A stretch of DNA of 64,000 bases from JAUIAI01 sp050633665. Lineage in GTDB: Bacteria > Pseudomonadota > Gammaproteobacteria > Burkholderiales > Burkholderiaceae_E. Shown piece after piece: positions 1 through 7,546 of the stretch. The stretch is taken from the NCBI GenBank assembly GCA_050633665.1, contig JBOEGY010000010.1, positions 1 through 64,000 on the forward strand, written 5' to 3'. Positions within the stretch are counted from its first letter, which is position 1; each line of letters begins with the position of its first letter. The position numbers and the translations under genes were made by a program. The notes under the pieces were generated by a model. That model did no database searches, had not been told where the DNA came from, and saw only the letters and a program-made list of their open reading frames with translations.

Positions 1-19
1 TGCCAAAGTCATCGACTAA
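1..19 (+). CDS. tuf: 3' end of elongation factor Tu gene (partial)
   Basis: Only the last five codons and the stop are in the window. They read A-K-V-I-D-stop, which fits the conserved EF-Tu C-terminus (…GVVAK-hydrophobic pair-acidic). In betaproteobacteria tuf commonly precedes rpsJ, so context agrees. So few residues cannot prove identity; the call rests on the match plus position. Confidence 0.65.
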
Positions 20-36
20 AGGCACAGCGAAGTCCG

Positions 37-73
37 CGGGATTGGCTGATAAGCCAGTCCCGTCTCCTTTTTT
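37..73 (+). terminator. Hairpin with T-tract between tuf and rpsJ
   Basis: The stem GGGATTGGCT (38-47) pairs with AGCCAGTCCC (52-61), with one T/G wobble and a GATA loop; a C-G pair (37/62) extends it. A run of six T lies at 68-73, a few bases beyond the stem. It looks like an intrinsic terminator or attenuator after tuf. The offset T-tract makes full termination uncertain. Confidence 0.5.
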
Positions 74-133
74 AATAGTAGTCAAGCATACGAGCTTGCC
101 ACCGCAACTCGTCGTTCTTTGGAGTAGAGCAGC

Positions 134-451
134 ATGAATAATCAGAAAATCCGTATCCGCCTGAAGGCTTTCGACTATCGCCTCATCGACCAGTCCGCTC
201 AGGAAATCGTTGATACCGCCAAGCGTACCGGCGCCGAAGTTCGTGGCCCGGTTCCGCTACCCACTCGTATCGAGCGCTTCGATGTCCTGAAGTCGCCGCA
301 CGTGAATAAAGCTGCTCGTGATCAGTTCGAAATTCGCACCCATCAGCGTCTGATGGATATTGTTGATCCGACTGACAAAACAATTGATGCACTAACCAAG
401 CTGGACTTGCCGGCAGGCGTGGATGTCAAGATCTCGGTTCAGGGTGGTTAA
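134..451 (+). CDS. rpsJ: 30S ribosomal protein S10 (uS10)
   Basis: A 105-residue protein with the full S10 fold: N-terminal IRIRLKAFDYRLID and the loop ending PLPTRIERFDVLKSPHVNKAARDQFEIRTH. S10 sits in the 30S head and, with NusB, takes part in antitermination. GGAG at 121-124 precedes the ATG. In most bacteria rpsJ is the first gene of the S10 operon and is followed directly by rplC. Here it is followed within 15 bases by a strong terminator and then by a 16 kb block of unrelated genes, so it seems to be transcribed apart from the rest of the operon, either alone or by read-through from tuf. Confidence 0.97.
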   Translation: MNNQKIRIRLKAFDYRLIDQSAQEIVDTAKRTGAEVRGPVPLPTRIERFDVLKSPHVNKAARDQFEIRTHQRLMDIVDPTDKTIDALTKLDLPAGVDVKISVQGG

Positions 452-465
452 ACCCTGAGCTGCAT

Positions 466-497
466 AAAAAAAGCGGGCCAGTGGCCCGCTTTTTTTT
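466..497 (+). terminator. Intrinsic terminator after rpsJ
   Basis: A long perfect stem (466-479 with 483-497) around AGCGGGCC/GGCCCGCT, a three-base AGT loop, an A-tract before and a T-tract after. The A/T flanks make it potentially bidirectional, so it could also end the convergent chemoreceptor transcript that stops at 516. Confidence 0.93.
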
Positions 498-515
498 ACG
501 CTTGTATCGAGCTTC

Positions 516-2090
516 TTAAGTGGTTTCGTTTAGTTTGAATCGTGAGATAAGCTCGAGCAGCTCGCTTGAGCGATCAACCATCTGGGTCGAGGTTGCTGCG
601 ACCTCCTCAACGAATGCAGTCGTCGATTGCATCGAATCGCCAATTTTAGAGATCATGGAATCGATTCCCTGAATACCGTCTACCTGAGTTGAGTTGGCCG
701 CCGTGATCTGTTCCATGCTGCCGGTAACGCCAATCACTGACTCGATAATTTTCTCGAGGGTTTCGCCGGATTCATTGACCAGTTGAGTGCCAAGATCGAC
801 TTTATCGTAAGCGTTCTGTATCAGGCCTTTGATTTCGCTGGCGGCCTCAGCACTCCTTTGCGACAGGTTGCGTACTTCGGTTGCAACGACAGCAAATCCA
901 CGGCCTTGTTCTCCGGCCCGTGCGGCTTCGACTGCGGCATTCAAGGCCAGTACGTCAGTCTGAAAAGCGATGCTGTCGACCACGCCGATTATGTCTCCGA
1001 TACGGCGGCTGGACTCGTTGATTTCGTTCATGGCAATTACGGTTCGCCGAATAACCTCATTGCCGGTATTAGCCAGTTCACGCGCGGCCACTGCCGACCG
1101 GCTTGCCTCCTGGGTGCTACCGGCAGTCGTGGAGACTGACTCTGTCAGTGCGCTCAGACTGCTTGAGGCTTTCATGATGTGCGCTGCCTGGTTTTCAGTC
1201 TGGGTGGCCAGGCTCTGGTTGCCAGACGAAATTTCGTGGGCCGAATTGGCAACCGCGCTGGAGGCAATCTTGGCCTGGAGAATTGTATCGTGCAGGGACT
1301 CTGAGAATTGATCAAACGAGCCTGCGATCTGAGAAATCTCGTCATGACCCGTGATGCCGATTCGACGAGTCAGATCGCCATCGCCTTGCGCAATATCGTT
1401 AACCCGGTCATTGATGTCATTGAGTCGCCGCGACAGTCTGGCAGGCAGAAAATAGGCAACGAAAACGCCAAATAAAGTACTGAGTGCGCCAATCACGGAC
1501 AGATTGAAGATGACTCTTTCGCTGTTTTTGACGCTGGTCTCGACTTTGCCCGTAGTGGTTGCCAGGTAGTCATTGGTAATGCCGCGGACCAGCGTTTTGA
1601 ACGTATCGAATTGCGATAGCGAATCTCCGCCGCTCAGGTCGATTGCCAGGAGGCGGGACATGCGTGAGTCCTTTGCGCGCAATTCGAATACCTTCCGGGT
1701 TGTCTCGGCCCATTGGACAAAGTCCGTCTGGGCGGTATCGAGTTTGGTCTGGTTCGCCTGATCGACACTAAAGCCGGCAAGTCGTTCCAGCCCGCTGCTC
1801 GCTTCTTCCAGGGCCGCATGATGCGTTTCCTGGAGTTTGGCGAAGTCCGGCGACTTGACCGACATCATCAAGGCCGAGCGCTCGGCCAGATAGGCCGAGT
1901 TCATCGCATTGGAGATGTCTGACAACGTGACAATGAACGGCATTGCTTTCTGGGCGAGCTCGGCCGTATTGGCCGAGAGCTCTTTCTGGCTCAACACCGT
2001 GTAGGTGGTACTGCCAATTGCACTGATCACCAGAACGAAAAGAGGAATGGCAAGCCAGGCTCGGACGGAGCGGATATTCGGGAGACTCAT
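516..2090 (-). CDS. Methyl-accepting chemotaxis protein, four-helix-bundle sensor type
   Basis: A 524-residue transmembrane chemoreceptor. TM1 spans about residues 11-33, a helical periplasmic region of four-helix-bundle MCP type about 34-192, TM2 about 193-216, then HAMP to about 268 and a long coiled-coil signalling domain. The signalling hairpin tip (about 373-399) has the conserved IAFQT…LALNAAVEAARAGEQGRGFAVVA pattern, with D-V where N-I is usual. The C-terminus (…FKLNETT) lacks the pentapeptide that tethers CheR. It lies 44 bases downstream of a secreted Cache-type protein on the same strand, so the two are probably co-transcribed. By context it may report on nitrate, electron acceptor or redox state; the ligand is not known. 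Confidence 0.9.
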   Translation of the reverse strand: MSLPNIRSVRAWLAIPLFVLVISAIGSTTYTVLSQKELSANTAELAQKAMPFIVTLSDISNAMNSAYLAERSALMMSVKSPDFAKLQETHHAALEEASSGLERLAGFSVDQANQTKLDTAQTDFVQWAETTRKVFELRAKDSRMSRLLAIDLSGGDSLSQFDTFKTLVRGITNDYLATTTGKVETSVKNSERVIFNLSVIGALSTLFGVFVAYFLPARLSRRLNDINDRVNDIAQGDGDLTRRIGITGHDEISQIAGSFDQFSESLHDTILQAKIASSAVANSAHEISSGNQSLATQTENQAAHIMKASSSLSALTESVSTTAGSTQEASRSAVAARELANTGNEVIRRTVIAMNEINESSRRIGDIIGVVDSIAFQTDVLALNAAVEAARAGEQGRGFAVVATEVRNLSQRSAEAASEIKGLIQNAYDKVDLGTQLVNESGETLEKIIESVIGVTGSMEQITAANSTQVDGIQGIDSMISKIGDSMQSTTAFVEEVAATSTQMVDRSSELLELISRFKLNETT

Positions 2091-2134
2091 GAGTTACTCG
2101 GTTGGTTCAGTAAGAGGCGTACGCCGTGTTCGAC

Positions 2135-2707
2135 TTACTGCATGCCGTCAATGTCAATGCCGATCGTGATCGCGCCGATAGCTTTGCCTCCGTCCATCAC
2201 AGGGATCGAAACCTGCACCAGATAGGCTTGGGCGCTATCGTCGAATTCGACATCGCCAATGTGCACCGCGCCAGCGCCATCTTTGAATGAATCGGTGAAC
2301 TTGGCTTCGTCGCCTTGCCAGAAATCTGAGGTCTTGGTGGTTGAGGCAACCAGTGCCCCTTGGTTGTCCATCGCAAACGACTCTTGAACGTAGCCTGAGA
2401 TTTCTTCCAGCCGAGCCAGTTCTTCGACCGCCGGGTTATCCAGATAAGGCAGCATGAAGTTGCCAAGTCCGGAAGTGGCTCTCCAGGAGTCATCAAGCTT
2501 TTTGATTTCATTTAAAGAAATGTTCTTCTCGTTTTGTTTCTTGATGGCTTCAATCAGGATCGGGTTGGTTGCCCAGGTGTCTTGCAACATCTTGATTTCC
2601 TGATGGATAGACGCAGGCAATTCGTTCGCTTGAACGGGCGAAAACAAAGAGCCGGCAACCGAGCCCAAAGTAAACAAGGTGGCGGCGAGAAAGGATTTGC
2701 TAAGCAT
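2135..2707 (-). CDS. Secreted Cache/PDC-like sensor-domain protein
   Basis: I start it at the ATG that gives a clean signal peptide (residues 1-27, cleavage after SPVQA); a longer upstream reading has no such peptide. The 190-residue mature-type protein has a helical first half, then the Cache-type strand pattern: AMDNQGALVAS, then DFWQGDEAKFTDSFKDG, then VQVSIPVMDGGKAIGAITIGIDID. These resemble periplasmic sensor domains of chemoreceptors and histidine kinases, but here there is no membrane or output domain. It precedes the chemoreceptor gene by 44 bases. A likely role is a soluble periplasmic ligand-binding partner of that receptor; this is inference. Confidence 0.75.
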   Translation of the reverse strand: MLSKSFLAATLFTLGSVAGSLFSPVQANELPASIHQEIKMLQDTWATNPILIEAIKKQNEKNISLNEIKKLDDSWRATSGLGNFMLPYLDNPAVEELARLEEISGYVQESFAMDNQGALVASTTKTSDFWQGDEAKFTDSFKDGAGAVHIGDVEFDDSAQAYLVQVSIPVMDGGKAIGAITIGIDIDGMQ

Positions 2708-2737
2708 GACCAGAACTCCAAATGACTGTATCGAATA

Positions 2738-2755
2738 CGCGGCGCATTCGCCGCG
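2738..2755 (-). other. Perfect GC hairpin in the leader of the Cache-protein gene
   Basis: CGCGGCG (2738-2744) and CGCCGCG (2749-2755) form a seven-pair stem with a four-base loop, about 30 bases before the start codon at 2707. It would fold in the mRNA leader. It has no T-tract and so is not a terminator; a role in mRNA stability or translation is possible. The rest of the 267-base gap (2708-2974) shows no clear promoter or FNR box to my eye. Confidence 0.35.
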
Positions 2756-2974
2756 AAGCCTGCCGCAACATAAAGGTGTGCGACGTTCAGTAATGGTGTT
2801 CTTTCGGGGGAGGGCTTGATGCCGCGATAAGCATCGGTATTCAGCCGAATTCAAGCGGTAAGCCAATCAAACTGGCCGAAAAATCTTCAAAATGGTCTTC
2901 GCAGTGTGATCTCATCCCTTCTTCTGGTTACGGTCCATCAACGCTTTAAATAAGGACAGGCCGGCTGGGCAGGT

Positions 2975-3808
2975 CTACTCAGTCAGCGATGAAATGAGTC
3001 GCTCTGCCTGGATTCGTAGTGCTGCGGCGCTGAGAATGCCAAAGTGGGCATCTACCCGGTGTCCGTGCCTGTCGTAGAAAATCGTTGTCGGCAAGCCTTG
3101 AGATCCAACCGCGGGGCCGAACTGACTTTGAGTGTCTAGCCAGACATGCTCCAGCTTTAATCCTTCTTCAGACAGGAATTTTGAAATTTGAGCGGGTGTT
3201 TCCCCCTGGTTCAGAAAAACCAGTGTTATATCCGGATAGCGCTTCTGGGCTGCTGCTAATACCGGCATTTCTATCCGGCATGGCCCGCACCAGGTGGCCC
3301 ACAGATTGACAATCGCCGGCTTTGAGCGAATGACCTCATTAAGCGGTTGGCTCTTGCCGGACTCGAGATTGACCACAGCAATTTCCGGAACCTGGCGCTC
3401 GTCAGAGGCGTTTGCAGACCACCAGAGTGCGCCGTGCGCCAATACCCAGAAGCCGATACCGGATAGTGCTCCGTATAAGGTCGCGCGACACGCCCCAGGT
3501 CGGCGGCGCGATTGCCAACCCAGCCATACTAGACCTGCTGCCAGCCCGGCGAACCATGACCAACCGCCGTCGCGGATGTCAATTATCGACCAAGGGTTCT
3601 CATAGTAAGCGAGCCAGTTAAGCCCCAGATGGCCAATACGCGCAGCGACAAGAGCAAGTGTGACTGCCTGCCATATGACCCGTTCAGCAGATGCTTTCGT
3701 TTCAGCGACGGCAAAGTGGCGCCCTGAATAGACGGCAATCCAGATCGCCAACAGCAAGATTATTGGACCAGTCGGCAAGGCAAGTGGTCCGAGAGAAACG
3801 GAAAGCAC
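2975..3808 (-). CDS. Lgt-like membrane domain fused to TlpA-type thiol-disulfide oxidoreductase
   Basis: A 277-residue two-part protein with a GTG start. Residues 1-135 are four membrane helices that resemble the start of prolipoprotein diacylglyceryl transferase (SLGPLALPTGPI, then ARIGH…YYENPWSIIDIRDGGWSWFAG). The conserved Lgt histidine in the GG-x-x-x-HGG segment is replaced (F-A-G), so lipid transfer is unlikely. Residues 138-277 are a periplasmic thioredoxin fold with WCGPC (C174, C177) and the cis-proline loop GLPTT. It begins nine bases after the stop of the Crp/Fnr regulator, so the two form an operon. Likely role: periplasmic thiol reduction or cytochrome/metal-site maturation in nitrate respiration; the exact substrate is unknown. 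Confidence 0.85.
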   Translation of the reverse strand: MLSVSLGPLALPTGPIILLLAIWIAVYSGRHFAVAETKASAERVIWQAVTLALVAARIGHLGLNWLAYYENPWSIIDIRDGGWSWFAGLAAGLVWLGWQSRRRPGACRATLYGALSGIGFWVLAHGALWWSANASDERQVPEIAVVNLESGKSQPLNEVIRSKPAIVNLWATWCGPCRIEMPVLAAAQKRYPDITLVFLNQGETPAQISKFLSEEGLKLEHVWLDTQSQFGPAVGSQGLPTTIFYDRHGHRVDAHFGILSAAALRIQAERLISSLTE

Positions 3809-3816
3809 TGATAATC

Positions 3817-4515
3817 TCAGGTTTGGTGGCTATCGATCAAAATATTTGGTTTGGCCAGAACTCGGAGCGACTTGGGGTCGTTAATTGAGATCTGGCCTCC
3901 GCTGACCAAGACGCCATAAGGCTTTAAGGTATTAAACGCACGCGACAGGTTTTCCGGTGTCATGCCCAGCAATGAGGCAAGAGTGCGTTTGTCATAAGGT
4001 AGTTGAATCACAGGAGAATTGTCTTGCTCTTGCTGGAAATGCAGAAGGCGATTGGCAAGGCGCTCGACGGCGGTACGTAACTTCAGGTTCTTATGTTCCT
4101 TGATGACCTGCCGGTACGAGCCGGCCAGGTCATGGACAATTGCCCGTGCGAACGCGGCATCTTCCTGAAAGGCCTGCCGAACTGCGCCGGATGGGAGCAT
4201 CAGCACGCGCGAGGGCGAGCTGGTTCTTGCTGACATCAGGTAAACCGCGTCACGCAGGACGGCTGCCAGGATGAAAGCATTAACAGGCTCTACGATCGCG
4301 GTGATGCACTCTCGACCATTGGCGCAAGCGAACATTTCCACCCGGCCCTCAACAACCACATATAAGAAATCAGCCGGATCTCCCTCTGTGATTAGCTGCA
4401 GTTGTGGCGGAAACACCTGAAAGTAGGCAGCTTCCATCATTTTGTTGAAACAGGCGCCGTTCATGCTTTCAAACAATTTCAGAGCCCGAATTTTTGGCAG
4501 GTCTGCTTCTCTCAT
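3817..4515 (-). CDS. Crp/Fnr-family transcription regulator (NarR/Dnr-like)
   Basis: A 232-residue protein with an N-terminal cyclic-nucleotide-binding fold (about 15-125), a dimer helix (about 125-150) and a C-terminal helix-turn-helix (about 172-200). The recognition helix TPENLSRAF carries E188, S191 and R192, the E-x-x-S-R pattern that reads TTGAT-N4-ATCAA in FNR. The N-terminal cysteine set that binds the FNR [4Fe-4S] cluster is absent; only scattered cysteines (22, 64, 70) are seen. It is therefore more like the nitrogen-oxide-responsive NarR/Dnr branch than true FNR. It is divergent from narK, with an FNR-type box in the gap, so it probably controls narK-narGHJI and perhaps itself. Confidence 0.88.
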   Translation of the reverse strand: MREADLPKIRALKLFESMNGACFNKMMEAAYFQVFPPQLQLITEGDPADFLYVVVEGRVEMFACANGRECITAIVEPVNAFILAAVLRDAVYLMSARTSSPSRVLMLPSGAVRQAFQEDAAFARAIVHDLAGSYRQVIKEHKNLKLRTAVERLANRLLHFQQEQDNSPVIQLPYDKRTLASLLGMTPENLSRAFNTLKPYGVLVSGGQISINDPKSLRVLAKPNILIDSHQT

Positions 4516-4538
4516 CGTTACTCAGGCCGAGCCTTAAA

Positions 4539-4552
4539 TTGACATTTATCAA
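4539..4552. promoter_or_regulatory. FNR/Dnr-type operator between regulator and narK
   Basis: TTGACATTTATCAA differs from the TTGAT-N4-ATCAA consensus at one base. It sits 24 bases before the regulator's ATG and 223 bases before the narK ATG. Activation of narK from a class II position would put the transcript start near 4587. The short distance to the regulator gene suggests that it could also repress or autoregulate it. The remainder of 4516-4774 is the narK leader. Confidence 0.75.
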
Positions 4553-4604
4553 GTGACTAGTTGCGAAACTTAGCACTGAGTCCGCCTGACTGCAAGCGAT
4601 GCTG

Positions 4605-4618
4605 CTGATCATTCTCAA
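4605..4618. promoter_or_regulatory. Second, degenerate FNR-type site
   Basis: CTGATCATTCTCAA has two mismatches to the FNR consensus. It is centred 66 bases downstream of the stronger site, about six helical turns. It could be a second weak operator, but with two mismatches it may also be chance. Confidence 0.3.
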
Positions 4619-4774
4619 GGCCCGATGGGCAAACTTGAGTGTTGCGCCTTGTTTTTGCGGTTGCCGCTGGTCGTCTTGATCGGCGTCAAATTCCCGGTTG
4701 CCAAGGGGCCGAATCTACTCCTGTTGACGCAGCAATCCGCGTCTTTAAGCCATTCAACAGGAGGGAATGGATTC

Positions 4775-7513
4775 ATGAGTACCACCCCGGCAGTTAGCTC
4801 GAGCCAACAAAGGCAGGTGTTGGGCATGAGCACATTGGCGTTCACCGTATGTTTCGCCGTGTGGACGATATTTTCGATAATCGGCGTCAAGATCAAACAA
4901 GACCTTGGACTGAGTGATACGCAGTTTGGTCTGTTGGTCGGTACGCCCATCCTCACCGGTTCGCTATCGCGGATATTTCTCGGAATCTGGACCGATCAAT
5001 ACGGTGGTCGTATCGTCTTTACGTTGACGATGCTCGCCGCCGCAGCCGCGACATTCGCTCTGTCCCACGCGACTAGTTATCAAATGATGCTGGTAGCGGC
5101 ACTCGGCGTTGGTCTTGCCGGCGGTTCGTTTGCGGTCGGGATTGCCTATGTGTCCAAGTGGTACCCGACGGAAAAGCAGGGCACAGCTCTTGGGATATTC
5201 GGCGTCGGTAACGTGGGTGCTGCGGTCACAAAATTCACCGCGCCATTTGTCATGGTGGCGTTTGGCTGGACGATGGTTGCCCAGGTATGGGCGGTCGCGT
5301 TGGTTGTGACTGCATTGCTTTTCTGGTTTACCACCGAAGACGACCCGGCTCTCAAAGCAAGGAGAGCTTCGGGCCAGAGGGCTCGCGGTGCCTTGTTGCA
5401 GCTTGAGCCCCTGAAAAACCTTCAGGTCTGGCGGTTCGCTATTTACTATTTCTTTGTCTTTGGCGGTTTCGTAGCGCTGGCCCTGTGGTTACCGCGCTAC
5501 CTGACCGGCGTGTACGACCTTGATATCAAGAGCGCTGGCATGATCGCCGCCCTCTATTCAATACCAGCGTCAATCTTCCGTGCTTACGGCGGCGCGTTAT
5601 CGGACAAGTACGGTGCCCGAACCATCATGTACTGGACGTTTGGCGTGTCGACGTTGATGACCTTCATGTTGTCGTATCCGAATACCGATTATGTCATTCA
5701 AGGGATTAATGGCCCGATCACGTTCTCAACAAGCATGAGTCTGGTGCCATTCGTGGTGGCTATCTTTGTCCTGGGTTTCTTCATGTCACTGGGTAAAGCA
5801 GCTGTTTACAAGCATATCCCCGTTTATTACCCAGATCACGTGGGGTCAGTCGGTGGCCTCGTAGGCATGATCGGTGGTCTGGGCGGCTTCGTCCTTCCGC
5901 TGACTTTCGGTGTGTTGCTGGACGTTACCGGCGTCTGGACCAGCAGCTTCATGCTGATGTTCCTGATTGTTGGCGTGTCGATGCTCTGGATGCATTTCTC
6001 GATTCGACGTATGGAGCATGCATCGATGTCCGAGGGATTCGATAAGCTGCCTGAATTGCCCGAGATGGCACCTATTCACCAGAGGACTCACAAGGAAGCA
6101 ATGGGCGCCAAGGTGATAGAAGATTGGCGCCCTGATGATGATCAGTTCTGGGCTAATGAGGGTCGCGCGATCGCCCGCCGGAATCTGTGGATTTCAATCC
6201 CGGCACTTCTGCTTGCCTTCTCGGTATGGATGGTCTGGAGCGTGGTCGTCGCCAAATTGCCTGCAATCGGCTTTACCTACTCCACTGATCAGTTATTCTG
6301 GCTCGCCGCATTGCCTGGCCTGTCGGGCGCGACCCTGCGGATCTTCTATTCGTTCATGGTGCCGATCTTCGGCGGACGGCTCTGGACAACGTTGACGACT
6401 GCCTCGTTGCTTGTGCCGGCGTTCGGCATTGGGTATGCGGTGCAAGATCCCAGTACGCCATATCTGATCTTCCTAGTTCTTGCCTTGCTATGTGGACTGG
6501 GTGGTGGGAACTTTGCCTCGTCCATGTCGAATATTTCCTTCTTTTTCCCGAAGAAGGAAAAAGGTAACGCACTCGCCCTGAACGCCGGTCTCGGCAATCT
6601 AGGGGTCAGCGTCATGCAGTTTCTCGTGCCGCTGGTGATTACTGCCGGTGTTTTCGGTGCGCTGGGCGGAGAGCCCATCACGGTCAAAGGTGGCTCCGAA
6701 TTGTGGGTGCAGAACGCCGGTTTTGTCTGGGTGCCTTTCTTGATTGTTGCCACGGTAGCAGCCTGGTTTGGCATGAATGATATTGCGTCAGCGAAGGCCT
6801 CTTTTTCAGAGCAATCGGTGATCTTCAGCCGTAAACACAACTGGATTATGTGCATCTTGTATACCGGCACATTCGGATCCTTCATTGGCTATGCCGCGGG
6901 CTTTCCGTTGCTCGCGAAGACTCAGTTTCCGGAAGTCAATTCACTCCCGTTCATCTTTCTGGGGCCGTTGGTCGGGGCGCTGTCTCGAGCAGCAACCGGC
7001 TGGGTCTCCGATAAGTGGGGCGGAGCACGAGTCACTTTCTGGACTTTCTTGTCGATGATTGTTGCTGTGTTCGGCGTGTTGTTCTTCATTAGCATCAAAG
7101 ATCAAACCGGCGCATTCTGGGGTTTCTTCGCGATGTTCCTTGTGCTGTTCTTCGCAACCGGTGTGGGTAACGCCTCTACGTTTCAGATGATCCCGGTAAT
7201 CATGCGCAAGGAGATCGACCGCCTCATGCCTGAGTTGCCCGGCGGGGAACGGGTTCGTCAGGCCGAGAAGGAGTCGGCAGCGATTATCGGATTCACTTCG
7301 GCTGTTGCGGCCTACGGCGCGTTCTTTATTCCCAAGTCATACGGCAGCTCTATAGCAGCGACCGGCGGGCCCGAAATGGCGCTGTGGGGTTTCCTGATCT
7401 TCTATGTCATCTGCGCAGCGCTGACCTGGTTCTTCTATTCGCGGCGAGTCGGTCTTTTGTATGACACCGAACACCAGTCGCACCTCGATCAGCAAGCGCA
7501 ATCCGCTGCTTGA
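4775..7513 (+). CDS. narK: Fused NarK1-NarK2 nitrate/nitrite transporter
   Basis: A 912-residue protein built from two complete MFS domains (about 20-430 and 490-890, roughly 24 membrane helices) joined by a hydrophilic linker. I use the ATG at 4775 because AACAGGAGGG lies just upstream and the family starts here; the frame is open 50 codons further back. Each half has nitrate-porter features: G-rich signature segments (GVGNVGAAV in the first, GLGNLGVSV in the second) and membrane arginines (SLSRIFLG, SIFRAYGG, ATLRIFYS). In known fusions the first half is a proton-nitrate symporter and the second a nitrate/nitrite exchanger. narG follows after 33 bases. Confidence 0.94.
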   Translation: MSTTPAVSSSQQRQVLGMSTLAFTVCFAVWTIFSIIGVKIKQDLGLSDTQFGLLVGTPILTGSLSRIFLGIWTDQYGGRIVFTLTMLAAAAATFALSHATSYQMMLVAALGVGLAGGSFAVGIAYVSKWYPTEKQGTALGIFGVGNVGAAVTKFTAPFVMVAFGWTMVAQVWAVALVVTALLFWFTTEDDPALKARRASGQRARGALLQLEPLKNLQVWRFAIYYFFVFGGFVALALWLPRYLTGVYDLDIKSAGMIAALYSIPASIFRAYGGALSDKYGARTIMYWTFGVSTLMTFMLSYPNTDYVIQGINGPITFSTSMSLVPFVVAIFVLGFFMSLGKAAVYKHIPVYYPDHVGSVGGLVGMIGGLGGFVLPLTFGVLLDVTGVWTSSFMLMFLIVGVSMLWMHFSIRRMEHASMSEGFDKLPELPEMAPIHQRTHKEAMGAKVIEDWRPDDDQFWANEGRAIARRNLWISIPALLLAFSVWMVWSVVVAKLPAIGFTYSTDQLFWLAALPGLSGATLRIFYSFMVPIFGGRLWTTLTTASLLVPAFGIGYAVQDPSTPYLIFLVLALLCGLGGGNFASSMSNISFFFPKKEKGNALALNAGLGNLGVSVMQFLVPLVITAGVFGALGGEPITVKGGSELWVQNAGFVWVPFLIVATVAAWFGMNDIASAKASFSEQSVIFSRKHNWIMCILYTGTFGSFIGYAAGFPLLAKTQFPEVNSLPFIFLGPLVGALSRAATGWVSDKWGGARVTFWTFLSMIVAVFGVLFFISIKDQTGAFWGFFAMFLVLFFATGVGNASTFQMIPVIMRKEIDRLMPELPGGERVRQAEKESAAIIGFTSAVAAYGAFFIPKSYGSSIAATGGPEMALWGFLIFYVICAALTWFFYSRRVGLLYDTEHQSHLDQQAQSAA

Positions 7514-7546
7514 TCTGCCTACCAACTGATTCGTTTTGGAGTACTC

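Noticed and set aside
2708..2866. 53-codon extension of the Cache-type protein
   Set aside because: The extension is Arg/Cys-rich, spoils the signal peptide and overlaps a leader hairpin; the ATG at 2707 gives a clean secreted protein.
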